From NCBI GenBank assembly GCA_049304015.1, contig JBAQNS010000009.1, forward strand, positions 1-64,000: a stretch of 64,000 nt of DNA. Direction: 5' to 3'. Shown piece after piece: positions 9,140-17,005 of the stretch (its first letter is position 1; each line of letters begins with the position of its first letter). This DNA is from JAIFWN01 sp049304015 (GTDB lineage Bacteria; Patescibacteriota; Minisyncoccia; Phycocordibacterales; Zambryskibacteraceae). Under the pieces are notes generated by a model, which was given only the letters and a program-made list of their open reading frames with translations, was not told the DNA's origin and searched no databases. A program made the translations under genes and the position numbers.

Positions 9140-10381
9140 ATGCCCAAAAATAAAAAAACAAAAAAGTTGAATAAAAAAACCAAGCCCGCTAAAAAGTTGG
9201 CTAAAAAGGTTTTAAAAAAGGCAAAAAAAATAAAGAAAGTAGTAAAAAAGGTTAAAGTTAAAAAGGTTATAAAGAAAGCAGTTAAGACTCCAAAAGTTGC
9301 AGTTTCAAAAAAAGATTTAGATATTTTGCATAAACTCAACAAACTTACGTCTAGAGGGAAAGAAAAAGGATTTGTTACCTACGATGAGATTTTGAAAGAG
9401 TACCCAACCATAGAGAACGATATTATTTTCTTGGATGAACTTTATAGCAAACTTCATGTACTAGGTATTGATGTCCTTGAAAGTGGAGGCTTGCTCGAAA
9501 TGCCTGTAGAAGAGACAGGTAAGAAATATTCTTATGGCAAATCTGATTCGGCATATGATTCTATCCAGATGTATCTAAAGGAAATTGGTCAGTACCCACT
9601 TATCTCTGGGAATATGGAAAAGGAACTAGCGAAGAGGATTGAAGCAGGGGATGAGGATGCGAAGAATCTTTTGGCCAAAGCCAACCTTCGTCTAGTGGTC
9701 TCTATAGCCAAGAAGTATGCCAACCGTTCACCAGACCTTACACTCCTAGACCTCATTCAAGAGGGTAATTTGGGGCTATTTAAGGCCGTAGACAAGTTTG
9801 ATTGGACCAAGGGCTATAAGTTCTCTACTTATGCCACCTGGTGGATTAGGCAGGCTATTACGCGTGCTCTAGCTGACCAATCTAGGACTATTCGAGTGCC
9901 TGTGCATATGGTGGAAACTATCGCCAAATATAAACAGGTTGTTCGTCGTTTAACCCAAGATTTGGGTCGTGAACCTCTACAAGAAGAGATTGCTACAGAG
10001 ATGAACCTTGATGTTGATAAAATTTACCAAATTGAAAAGATTGACCAATCAACCGTTTCTTTGGAGAATCCAGTGGGGGATGATGGTGATGATAAGAGTA
10101 AGCTTGGTGACTTTATCGCTGATGATAAAATACTTTCTCCGGATATGGAGTCTTCTCGTAGAATTATTCAGGACCAAGTGAAAGAAATTCTAAATGACCT
10201 TCCTCCAAAGGAGAGAAAAATTCTTGAAATGCGTCACGGACTCCTCGATGGATACACGCATACTCTAGAAGAAGTAGGAAAAGTTTTCGGTGTCACTCGA
10301 GAGCGTATTAGACAAATCGAAGCCAAAGCTCATGAGAAGATTCGCCAACACGATAAAATAAATCGCCTAAGAGGATATTAA
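9140..10381 (+). CDS. rpoD: primary sigma factor RpoD with a lysine-rich N-terminus
   Basis: 413-residue sigma-70 family factor. Residues 1-55 are about half lysine (KKTKKLNKKTKPAKKLAKKV and similar), like a histone-H1-type tail. A region-1.1-like stretch follows, then region 1.2 (DSIQMYLKEIGQYPLIS), region 2 (LRLVVSIAKKYANRSPDLTL, GLFKAVDKFDWTKGYKFSTY, ATWWIRQAITRALADQSRTI), region 3 and region 4 with the HTH (TLEEVGKVFGVTRERIRQIE). TATAAT at 9124-9129 lies 10 nt before the ATG and no Shine-Dalgarno is present, so rpoD can probably also be transcribed on its own as a nearly leaderless mRNA. dnaG-rpoD adjacency recalls the macromolecular synthesis operon. Confidence 0.97.
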   Translation: MPKNKKTKKLNKKTKPAKKLAKKVLKKAKKIKKVVKKVKVKKVIKKAVKTPKVAVSKKDLDILHKLNKLTSRGKEKGFVTYDEILKEYPTIENDIIFLDELYSKLHVLGIDVLESGGLLEMPVEETGKKYSYGKSDSAYDSIQMYLKEIGQYPLISGNMEKELAKRIEAGDEDAKNLLAKANLRLVVSIAKKYANRSPDLTLLDLIQEGNLGLFKAVDKFDWTKGYKFSTYATWWIRQAITRALADQSRTIRVPVHMVETIAKYKQVVRRLTQDLGREPLQEEIATEMNLDVDKIYQIEKIDQSTVSLENPVGDDGDDKSKLGDFIADDKILSPDMESSRRIIQDQVKEILNDLPPKERKILEMRHGLLDGYTHTLEEVGKVFGVTRERIRQIEAKAHEKIRQHDKINRLRGY

Positions 10382-10382
10382 A

Positions 10383-10688
10383 ATGGAGGGATATAACAAA
10401 TTAGTTCGCGATAAAATTCCAGAAATACTAGATGGAAAAGGTATTACATATGAAAAAAGAATTGCATCTTCAGAGGAATATAAAGCAGAATTAATAAAGA
10501 AACTCGGAGAAGAGGCTGTTGAATTTACTGAAGCTGGCGATATATATGAATTAGCTGATGTCTTGGAGGTAATTGAAGCATTAAGAGGATTACCAGAATA
10601 CTCTAATGTTGAGCAAGTCAGAATGCAGAAAGCCGAGGAGAGAGGAGCGTTTCAACAAAGAATAATTCTAAAAGGAGAAAAACAGTAA
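10383..10688 (+). CDS. MazG-like nucleoside triphosphate pyrophosphohydrolase
   Basis: 101-residue all-alpha NTP pyrophosphohydrolase. The signature is YNKLVRDKIPEIL at the start, EEAVEFTEAG and ELADVLEVIEAL as the metal-binding EExxE/ExxD helices, and a basic end EERGAFQQRIIL. Proteins of this family clean up non-canonical nucleotides or act as phosphoribosyl-ATP pyrophosphatase relatives; the specific substrate cannot be told from sequence. A GAGGA Shine-Dalgarno sits inside the last rpoD codons and the ATG is one base after the rpoD stop, so it is translated from the rpoD transcript. Terminators follow. Confidence 0.85.
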   Translation: MEGYNKLVRDKIPEILDGKGITYEKRIASSEEYKAELIKKLGEEAVEFTEAGDIYELADVLEVIEALRGLPEYSNVEQVRMQKAEERGAFQQRIILKGEKQ

Positions 10689-10689
10689 T

Positions 10690-10713
10690 TTGAGCAACAT
10701 CGGATGTTCCTCA
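10690..10713 (+). repeat. imperfect palindrome, first of a pair
   Basis: TGAG-C-AACATC / GATGTT-C-CTCA hairpin with one C-C mismatch. It shares its left arm TTGAGCAACAT with the perfect palindrome at 10759-10787. Confidence 0.6.
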
Positions 10714-10744
10714 CCAAAAAACCCTTTAAATAAGGGTTTTTTGG
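10714..10744. terminator. bidirectional rho-independent terminator between convergent genes
   Basis: Perfect 13-bp stem CCAAAAAACCCTT/AAGGGTTTTTTGG with a 5-nt loop; T-rich on both strands, so it can stop the rpoD operon and the reverse DUF2779 gene. Confidence 0.85.
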
Positions 10745-10758
10745 TATAGCCCTATTAA

Positions 10759-10787
10759 AATTGAGCAACATTCGATGTTGCTCAATT
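10759..10787. repeat. perfect 13-bp palindrome overlapping the DUF2779 stop codon
   Basis: AATTGAGCAACAT, loop TCG, ATGTTGCTCAATT. Related to the imperfect copy at 10690-10713. Confidence 0.7.
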
Positions 10788-12294
10788 AGTCGTTTATAAG
10801 TTTATATAATTCTCTCCAAATGGCATACATTGCATAAGTATCTAGCTTGCAATAGTTTTTTAGGTTTTCAATGATTGTATCGCGTTCAAACGGTTCTAAC
10901 TCAGATGTGACAATTTTGTTCCATGCTTGGGTGGCACTACCTCCTTCTTGGATTTCTAAATTCTTATAAGACAAATCTGGTGCAAGGACAGGTAGGACTT
11001 TTTTGATGGAGCTTGAACCTTTGTAGTCTTTGTGGACGTGGTATTGCTTCTTGAAAATATCTTCAAGGTCATAGGTGCGGTTATTAATATCATTCATAAA
11101 ACCTTTAGCTTCAGGGATTCTTTCTGCTAATTCTTTGTTTCTATTACACTCAAAACTTTTGTGCCAAACAATAATACTTCCTACATTACCAATATGTCTC
11201 TGCATTGAATCCACGAAATCTTTGCTCGGGTCACCATTCTCTGTATAAAGAAATTCAAAATGTCTTGGTTCACTTTCTGGTTTGTTTACAACATGCAGTG
11301 AATATTGGAAGGGAATTTGTTGATATGGAGAGAAGCCGTTGAAACGAGGAATGGCAGCAGGAAAAGTTTCATAGTCTAAGAAGTAAAGAGGAAATATCAA
11401 ATCTTCAAATTCTTCTCTAATTTTGTCATGGTCAATAATCACTCTGTCGAATATATACGAGTCTATCTGATTTCTCTGTGTTTCTGACAATTCAAATTCC
11501 CTAGGTACATCTTTAATGTGAAAGATATTTGAGTCTACAAGTTCAGTAAGTTTGACCTTGCTTAAACCAATTCTCGCTATGTCGTGGACACTATAATCAG
11601 GCACCTGAGGGTTAGAATAGTGGAAGGTAGTGCAGTGTTTTGAACGACCCTTGCGTAGACAAGAACAATGACCCACAGGTTCTATCTCTGTACTCAAATA
11701 TTTCAAGGCAAAGTTCATTTCTCCCAGTACTTCTTCTACAATATTTTCTACTTGTTCTGTCACATCGGTAAATTCAAAAAGTCTAGTGATCTCAAGTTCT
11801 CCATCTCTCTTATATTCTGAATTAAGGTGGATAACCGTTGCTTTGTTTACTACGAGTCCTACACGACGTAAGACATTAACCTGAAAGGCGAGGTCATGAA
11901 TATGGACCTTGTCATCCACGCTGTTTGAGGCCTTAATTTCATATATTGAATATGAATTAGTTTGTGAGTCGTATTTCAATATGTCTGATGCAGCAAGAAA
12001 ATTATCAATATCAAAAACAGCCTGAAAGAGTGTGGGCTGTTTTTGATCTATATAATCTGCTGTTAGTTTTTGTGCATCTTCATCTCTGCCCTCTATAAGC
12101 ACTCCAGTTGGGAAAAGTTGCCTAGCTACTAATTCTACCTCATTACCTGTTTCTATGATTGATTTCTCGAATTCAGAAAGTTCCGACTTAAAGTATATGT
12201 CTGGTTTATGGATTTTGAGCCAGGTATTCTTAGGACAGTCTCTGTAGAGAATGTAATTTGTTTTCGAAAGTGTGACTTGTCCTTTGGTAGTCAA
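10786..12294 (-). CDS. DUF2779 protein: PD-(D/E)XK nuclease-like plus RNase H-like domains
   Basis: 502 residues, TTG start (no ATG is available near the N-terminus) two bases after the DsbA-like gene's stop. The N-terminal half looks like a Cas4/RecB-type PD-(D/E)XK fold: a DILKYD strand, the IYEIKAS catalytic E-x-K, and a Q-rich motif-IV helix (AFQVNVLRRVG). A Cys cluster (GHCSCLRKGRSKHC) follows near 213-226 and could hold a metal or Fe-S centre. The C-terminal half starts with FLDYETFPAAIPRFNGFSPY, the hallmark of DUF2779, with DEDD-type exonuclease residues (LDYET ... YCKLDTYAMY). Function of the family is not established; a DNA-processing nuclease is inferred. Confidence 0.85.
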   Translation of the reverse strand: MTTKGQVTLSKTNYILYRDCPKNTWLKIHKPDIYFKSELSEFEKSIIETGNEVELVARQLFPTGVLIEGRDEDAQKLTADYIDQKQPTLFQAVFDIDNFLAASDILKYDSQTNSYSIYEIKASNSVDDKVHIHDLAFQVNVLRRVGLVVNKATVIHLNSEYKRDGELEITRLFEFTDVTEQVENIVEEVLGEMNFALKYLSTEIEPVGHCSCLRKGRSKHCTTFHYSNPQVPDYSVHDIARIGLSKVKLTELVDSNIFHIKDVPREFELSETQRNQIDSYIFDRVIIDHDKIREEFEDLIFPLYFLDYETFPAAIPRFNGFSPYQQIPFQYSLHVVNKPESEPRHFEFLYTENGDPSKDFVDSMQRHIGNVGSIIVWHKSFECNRNKELAERIPEAKGFMNDINNRTYDLEDIFKKQYHVHKDYKGSSSIKKVLPVLAPDLSYKNLEIQEGGSATQAWNKIVTSELEPFERDTIIENLKNYCKLDTYAMYAIWRELYKLIND

Positions 12295-12296
12295 TT

Positions 12297-13016
12297 TTAT
12301 TTTAGAAGAGCATCAATTGTGGCCTTAACCTGTTCGAATGGTTGAGCACCGTATATTGATGATTTATTTCCAGACTTAGTAATTATTACTGAGAATGGTG
12401 TCCCTTGAGCTCCTGCAGCTCCTGCAGCAGTCACATCGTCTTGAACAGCCTTAGTAAACTTACCGCTCGAAAGGCAGCTATTAAAGGCATTCACATTTAC
12501 TCCAGCGAAACTTGCTAATTTTGGAAGCTCTGATTCGTCGAGAGTGTTGCCTGAATTTGTAGTGCTGAACAATTTATCAGTAAAGTCCCAGAAAGCTTTG
12601 TTGCCTCCAAGTTCATTCACACAGAGTGCAGCTTCTGATTCTTTTGGAGCTTTAGAGTGTAGTTGAGCAATAGGGAATTGTCTGTAAACCCAAGCAACTT
12701 CGTCTGGTTTGTAGGCATTCATAACCTGAAGCATGGTGTTGTGGAAAGATTTGCAGAAAGGGCATTCATAATCAGAGTATTCAACTATAACTATCTTGGC
12801 ATTTGGATTACCTACAATATTATCCTTTGAAGTGACTGGTTCAACTTGGCCAACTTGACCCGATGGTTGTTGCTGTTGCTGCTGATTATTGTTAGAAGGA
12901 GCGGCCGCAATATTTTGTTGGCTGTTCTTGCCTCCTAAATATATGGCGAAGGCGATGAGTCCACCAGCTATTATTATTGATAAAGGAATAATTAATGGGT
13001 TATCTTTTTTAATCAT
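12297..13016 (-). CDS. DsbA-like membrane-anchored thiol-disulfide oxidoreductase
   Basis: 239 residues. Residues 8-28 form an N-terminal membrane anchor, followed by a low-complexity Asn/Gln/Pro linker (QQQQQQPSGQ) and a DsbA/thioredoxin-fold domain. The active site CPFC lies in YSDYECPFCKSFHNTM, with the cis-Pro region at QGTPFSVI; extra cysteines flank the helical insert (ALCVNEL, NSCLSSG). It probably forms or shuffles disulfides in secreted proteins. An extended -10 (TGATATAAT, minus strand 13050-13045) gives a ~20-nt leader. It is divergent from uppP and leads the DUF2779 gene in a two-gene operon. Confidence 0.9.
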   Translation of the reverse strand: MIKKDNPLIIPLSIIIAGGLIAFAIYLGGKNSQQNIAAAPSNNNQQQQQQPSGQVGQVEPVTSKDNIVGNPNAKIVIVEYSDYECPFCKSFHNTMLQVMNAYKPDEVAWVYRQFPIAQLHSKAPKESEAALCVNELGGNKAFWDFTDKLFSTTNSGNTLDESELPKLASFAGVNVNAFNSCLSSGKFTKAVQDDVTAAGAAGAQGTPFSVIITKSGNKSSIYGAQPFEQVKATIDALLK

Positions 13017-13072
13017 TTTTTAAAAATTAATTTGTATGCAGTGAATTATATCACGTATGTTAGAATGTAAAC

Positions 13073-13870
13073 ATGTCAATTTTCCACGCCATTATTTTAG
13101 GTATTGTAGAAGGCGCCACAGAATTTATTCCTGTTTCCTCATCTGGTCATTTAATACTGGCTCACAAAATGTTTAATATTCAAGGCATAAACGATCTTGG
13201 TGTCGATGCTATATTCCAATTTGCTACAATCCTCGCAGTTTTGGTCTATTTTTGGTCAGATTTATGGCATTTAATGATGGTTTTTATAAGGATGTGTATG
13301 AAGAAAATTGTGGCTGATGAAGATAAGATTATGATATACGCCATTATAGTAGGTACTATTCCTGCAGTTATTTTTGGGCTCTTTCTTGAGAAATATATGG
13401 AGACTATTTTTAGAAGTTCTCAATTAGTGGCCTGGACACTTATCATAGGGGCACTGGTTATGTATTTGGCAGAAAGATATGCAAAACAAAATAAGACTTT
13501 AACTACAAATAAGGGATTTATAATTGGTCTATTCCAGACATTAGCTCTTGTACCTGGGGTATCTCGTTCCGGAGCAACTATTTCTGGAGGGCTATTTTCT
13601 GGATTGACAAGAGAGTCAGCTACAAAATTTAGCTTTCTTCTATCTTTCCCTATAATTGTCGGCGCTGGTTTGAAATCTTTCTTAGATGTATATAAAACAG
13701 GAGAAATTGCCACTATTGGTTCTCTACCTTTAGGTATAGGTTTTTTGGTTTCGTTTTTTGTCGGGTTAGCTTCAATACATTTTCTTATTCAATACTTAAA
13801 AACCCACAAGTTAGATATCTTTATCTGGTATCGTGTTGTATTGGCTGTGTTAATTTTTGTTTTTCTCTAG
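13073..13870 (+). CDS. uppP: undecaprenyl-diphosphate phosphatase
   Basis: 265-residue polytopic membrane protein of the BacA/UppP family, which recycles the undecaprenyl-phosphate lipid carrier for peptidoglycan synthesis. Both catalytic motifs are present: GIVEGATEFIPVSSSGHL near the N-terminus and PGVSRSGATISGG near residues 160-172. TAGAAT, preceded by TGT, lies at 13061-13066, exactly 6 nt before the ATG, and no Shine-Dalgarno is seen: a leaderless mRNA is predicted. The 3' end overlaps the reverse exonuclease gene by 4 nt. Confidence 0.95.
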   Translation: MSIFHAIILGIVEGATEFIPVSSSGHLILAHKMFNIQGINDLGVDAIFQFATILAVLVYFWSDLWHLMMVFIRMCMKKIVADEDKIMIYAIIVGTIPAVIFGLFLEKYMETIFRSSQLVAWTLIIGALVMYLAERYAKQNKTLTTNKGFIIGLFQTLALVPGVSRSGATISGGLFSGLTRESATKFSFLLSFPIIVGAGLKSFLDVYKTGEIATIGSLPLGIGFLVSFFVGLASIHFLIQYLKTHKLDIFIWYRVVLAVLIFVFL

Positions 13871-14442
13871 AAGGGGAGAGTAAAGGTCAACTTGTTTTCA
13901 TTCGGTTCTTCCCACTCTGAAGTATCTAATTTTATTTCATTGAGTACTCCTCCTTCTTTAAAAATAAGCTTGTTGTTTGCACGAGCATATTCATATACTT
14001 CCTTAGTTATCTTCACATCTTCAAGGCAATATTGACGAATTTTATCTATCTCACCCTTTTTCCACCAAATGATGGCATCAAATCCTGACCCTGATTTATT
14101 TTTGCCTAATGTGCCTTCTGCTATTTGATCAAGCTTCATTCTACGTCCATAAGATTTCTGAATTTCCTTTAATATGTCCAATGATTTAATTTTGGTTAAG
14201 TCTCCTGGATAATATTTGTTCAATAATGGGATGTCAAAATGATCAGAATTATATCCAATAAGCATGTCAGCTCTCTCAAGTATTGGCCAAAGTTTCGGCA
14301 ACTCGTCTTCTAAATAAGATGAATACGTATCTGTTTCTGAGTCATGAATACAGACAATTGATATGTCCAAAAGCGATGGGTCGTTTTTCCCCACGTCAGC
14401 AAATACATTTTTTGTTTCTATATCAAAAACTATTTTACGCAT
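13867..14442 (-). CDS. DEDD-type 3'-5' exonuclease-like protein (RNase H fold)
   Basis: 191 residues. Starts with IVFDIETKN (DEDD motif I, D and E), then LIGYNSDHFDIPLLN (motif II with the Asp) and CLEDVKITKEVYEYA (motif III). This is the predicted ribonuclease H-like exonuclease family (PF13482-type). No polymerase or helicase domain is attached, so it may act in RNA or DNA trimming. Its ATG lies 13 nt inside the 3' end of hisS, so translation is coupled. Convergent with uppP. Confidence 0.8.
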   Translation of the reverse strand: MRKIVFDIETKNVFADVGKNDPSLLDISIVCIHDSETDTYSSYLEDELPKLWPILERADMLIGYNSDHFDIPLLNKYYPGDLTKIKSLDILKEIQKSYGRRMKLDQIAEGTLGKNKSGSGFDAIIWWKKGEIDKIRQYCLEDVKITKEVYEYARANNKLIFKEGGVLNEIKLDTSEWEEPNENKLTFTLPF

Positions 14443-15503
14443 GCAGAAATTTCACTTGGCTTTACTAGTTTTTCTTCTCCTGTACCTAGATTTTTTAGTT
14501 TATAGGTTCCAGATTTAACTTCCTCATCACCAATTACTATTATGTACGGTACTCTGTGTTTATCTGCTGTTTTTATTTGGTCTCCAATCTTGCGGTCACT
14601 AAAATCTATAGACACATTTACACCATCAGCACGCAAGATATCAGCTAATTTCTCAGCTTCTAGGACAAAATCAAGTGAGAGAAGAGCAATATATAAATTT
14701 GTAGTTGATTTATAGTCAGGTAATAAATTATGTGTCTCAAGGAAATCTTTTATTGTCACATCTCCAGCCCCGAAACCAACTGCAGGGACATCATCATGGG
14801 AGAAAAGGTCTATAAGGTTGTCGTACCTTCCACCACCAAGGATTGAACGAGGATTTGTAGAGTTGGTGTCAAACAATTCAAAAACCACACCAGTATAATA
14901 AGCTTGTCCACGAGCCAAAGTTTCGTCAATTCTCATATTATTTATACCTTCTTTGTTTAATTCAGAAATAACCTTATTCAATTCCTCAACTGTTGAATGA
15001 CTGTTTAATCTAATCTCAAAGTCACTATCTGTAGCACCAAAATTAAGCATAATTCTATAGGCAATTTTAATTATTTCTACATCCGCCATAAAATTCTTTG
15101 CTCCGAATATATCCACGTTCAGTTGCCAGTGTTCACGTAGGCGACCGCGCTGTGGCGCTTCGTATCTAAAAAGATTAGGAATTGAATACCAACGAAGAGG
15201 GAAACCAAGGTCCCTTTTGTGGGCAGCAACCATACGAGCCACAGTTGGGGTCATCTCAGGTCGAAGGGTAACCTCTCTTTCACCTCGATCAATAAAAGTG
15301 AAAGTTTGTTCCTTGACTATTTCCTCGCCGGATTTTTCTTTATATATTTCTGATGGTTCGAGGATTGATGCTCCGTATTCTACATAACCAAAGCTTTCTA
15401 TGGTGCTTCTCCAAACACTAAAAATGTAGCTTTGGACAAATTGGTCTTCTGGATAAAAATCTCTAACTCCCTTATATGAATCTGTGCTTAGTTTATTAGA
15501 CAT
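14430..15503 (-). CDS. hisS: histidyl-tRNA synthetase
   Basis: 357-residue class II synthetase. Motif 1 region YGASILEPSEIYKEKSGEEI, motif 2 TLRPEMTPTVARMVA and LRWYSIPNLFRYEAPQRGRL, the histidine-A loop (LARGQAYYTGVVFELF) and motif 3 (GGGRYDNLIDLF ... AVGFGAGD) are all present, followed by a C-terminal anticodon-binding domain. It is short (E. coli has 424). A TTG two codons upstream is in frame, but TATACT (minus strand 15515-15510) ends exactly 6 nt before ATG 15503, so that ATG is chosen and the mRNA is probably leaderless. Confidence 0.96.
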   Translation of the reverse strand: MSNKLSTDSYKGVRDFYPEDQFVQSYIFSVWRSTIESFGYVEYGASILEPSEIYKEKSGEEIVKEQTFTFIDRGEREVTLRPEMTPTVARMVAAHKRDLGFPLRWYSIPNLFRYEAPQRGRLREHWQLNVDIFGAKNFMADVEIIKIAYRIMLNFGATDSDFEIRLNSHSTVEELNKVISELNKEGINNMRIDETLARGQAYYTGVVFELFDTNSTNPRSILGGGRYDNLIDLFSHDDVPAVGFGAGDVTIKDFLETHNLLPDYKSTTNLYIALLSLDFVLEAEKLADILRADGVNVSIDFSDRKIGDQIKTADKHRVPYIIVIGDEEVKSGTYKLKNLGTGEEKLVKPSEISACVK

Positions 15504-15531
15504 AGACAAAGTATAACAGATTATTTATAGT
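15503..15531 (+). promoter_or_regulatory. promoter of the 56-codon membrane protein gene
   Basis: TAGACA at 15503-15508, 17-nt spacer, TATAGT at 15526-15531. It overlaps the divergent hisS promoter. Confidence 0.55.
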
Positions 15532-15567
15532 GGGTTAAGAAGTTCAAAATTTGACCAGGAGGTTGTT

Positions 15568-15738
15568 TTGGGCACAAGGAATGGTGGCTTTGATGATGAT
15601 GAGTTTGATACTGGACCCATCTTCTCACCTGTGACTATCATCTTCATAGTGGTGGTGGTCATAATGCTCGTTTTCACAGCGCTCAAGCCAACCCAAGCGC
15701 CGGTGTGTGTGCCAACTGCCACGCATCATTGCAAGTAG
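15568..15738 (+). CDS. small single-pass membrane protein (TTG start)
   Basis: A 56-residue frame. AGGAGG (15557-15562) lies 5 nt before a TTG start. The product has an acidic N-terminus (GGFDDDEFDTG), one clear transmembrane segment (VTIIFIVVVVIMLVFTAL, about residues 23-40) and a short tail with two Cys (APVCVPTATHHC). A terminator begins right after the stop, and a promoter lies upstream. The unit promoter + SD + membrane helix + terminator makes it a credible gene. Function unknown. Confidence 0.65.
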   Translation: MGTRNGGFDDDEFDTGPIFSPVTIIFIVVVVIMLVFTALKPTQAPVCVPTATHHCK

Positions 15739-15768
15739 CCTATCTGCTGTTCGGATAGGTTTTTTTTA
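15739..15768 (+). terminator. rho-independent terminator
   Basis: CCTATC/GATAGG stem with a 9-nt loop and an 8-9 T run, directly after the 56-codon gene; truB begins just behind it. Confidence 0.85.
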
Positions 15769-15782
15769 TATAGAATGCGTTT

Positions 15783-16532
15783 ATGGAAACAAAAGTTCTA
15801 ACCCTTTATAAAAACCTTGGAGAGACACCACTTGAATGCATTGAACGCTTTCGGTTGGATAATCCAGAATATAAGGATACAAAGATGACTTATCTTGGGC
15901 GACTAGACCCAATGGCTGAAGGATTGCTTCTAATACTTGCAGGGAATACTAAAGAGAGAGAAGTATATCTTTCTATGGATAAAGCATATGAATTTGAAGT
16001 ACTTTGGGGCTTTGAGACAGATACTTATGATGTATTAGGGCTTATTAGTGCAGGTTCTGGAATGGTGCCACATAAGATTGAACAAAGAATACCAAGCTTA
16101 TTAGACACTATAAGAAACAAAAAACTTCAATCATATCCTCCATATTCATCCAAGACAGTAGAAGGTAAACCTTTGTTTCAATGGTCTAGAGAAAGGAAAA
16201 TAGAAGAAATTGATGTGCCAGAGAGAGGAATTAAAATATTCTCTATTGAACACTTGGACACAAGATTAATCTCAAAAGATGTGTTATTAGAAGAAATCAA
16301 GAGAAAAGTAAATTTAGTTAAAGGTGATTTTCGTCAGCAGGATATTTTAGACAGATGGGGTAATTTTCTAATGGAATCCAAAGAGAAAAATTTCTATATA
16401 TCAAAATTTAAAGCCAGTGTCAGTAGTGGTACGTATATACGTGGGCTTGCTCATGAGATGGGTAAATACTTTGAAGTTGGGGCTATAGCCTTTTGGATAA
16501 AACGAACGAGAGTCGGGGAATACATTTTATGA
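15783..16532 (+). CDS. truB: tRNA pseudouridine-55 synthase
   Basis: 249 residues. Makes pseudouridine 55 in the T-loop of tRNA. The catalytic Asp is in YLGRLDPMAEGLLLILAGN near 40; later family landmarks are KAYEFEVLWGFETDTYD, QSYPPYSSKTVEGKPLFQWS and the SSGTYIRGLAHEMG motif near 220. The C-terminal PUA domain of longer homologues is missing, as in other minimal TruBs. TAGAAT at 15771-15776 sits exactly 6 nt before the ATG with no Shine-Dalgarno, predicting leaderless translation. The 3' end meets the reverse receiver gene 10 nt on. Confidence 0.93.
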   Translation: METKVLTLYKNLGETPLECIERFRLDNPEYKDTKMTYLGRLDPMAEGLLLILAGNTKEREVYLSMDKAYEFEVLWGFETDTYDVLGLISAGSGMVPHKIEQRIPSLLDTIRNKKLQSYPPYSSKTVEGKPLFQWSRERKIEEIDVPERGIKIFSIEHLDTRLISKDVLLEEIKRKVNLVKGDFRQQDILDRWGNFLMESKEKNFYISKFKASVSSGTYIRGLAHEMGKYFEVGAIAFWIKRTRVGEYIL

Positions 16533-16537
16533 AAATA

Positions 16538-16556
16538 CCCATCATGATCTGATGGG
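16538..16556 (-). terminator. hairpin terminator of the receiver gene
   Basis: CCCATCA/TGATGGG 7-bp stem with 5-nt loop; on the minus strand it is followed by a T-rich TATTTTC. It overlaps the stop codon of the receiver gene. Confidence 0.6.
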
Positions 16557-16937
16557 CGGGATGTTGTTTTGGACGAGGATTGATTCAATTCGATTCCCAA
16601 GCTCACTAAGTTTGAACGGTTTACTGAGTAGGTGTCTATCAGTAATACCAAACTGAGAAAGATGTTCCATCTCATAAATCTGAAGAGAGCCAGAGATGAT
16701 TAGCACTGGGATGTGTCTATTAGCTGAATCCTGTCGAATTAGCCGTATTAACTCACCACCATTCTTACCAGGCATCTCCCAGTCAGTGATCACGAAGTGT
16801 ATTTCGCGCTCTTGAATGATGTCTGCTGCCTCGTCTACAGAAGAAGCTTCGATTATCTGGGAATGGCCCATAATATTAAGAGCCTTGATGATAAGTCTTC
16901 GAAGAAATGACTCATCATCTACTAGCAAGATTCTCAT
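16542..16937 (-). CDS. stand-alone CheY-like response-regulator receiver protein
   Basis: 131 residues, a single receiver domain. It has the acidic pocket (LLVDDESFLRR), the phosphoacceptor Asp in FVITDWEMPGKNGGELI, a Ser in LIISGS, and the conserved Lys in LSKPFKLSEL. No output domain and no histidine kinase are encoded nearby, so its partner is elsewhere. Unlike its neighbours it has a Shine-Dalgarno (AGGA, 8 nt before the ATG) and a full -35/-10 promoter. Composition is more GC-rich than truB and typA, which hints at later acquisition. Confidence 0.9.
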   Translation of the reverse strand: MRILLVDDESFLRRLIIKALNIMGHSQIIEASSVDEAADIIQEREIHFVITDWEMPGKNGGELIRLIRQDSANRHIPVLIISGSLQIYEMEHLSQFGITDRHLLSKPFKLSELGNRIESILVQNNIPPIRS

Positions 16938-16975
16938 AATGTCGTCCTAGTTTGGGTGTACGAAATTCTCTGTAG

Positions 16976-17004
16976 ACTTTACAGAAAATATGGCTATATG
17001 TCAA
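16976..17004 (-). promoter_or_regulatory. promoter of the receiver gene
   Basis: On the minus strand TTGACA (17004-16999), 17-nt spacer, TAAAGT (16981-16976). The -35 box abuts the typA stop codon. Confidence 0.7.
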
Positions 17005-17005
17005 G

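Noticed and set aside
15525..15722. 65-codon reverse frame opposite the 56-codon membrane protein
   Set aside because: No promoter or Shine-Dalgarno and low-complexity Thr/Ser/Met composition; the forward frame has AGGAGG, a membrane helix and a terminator.
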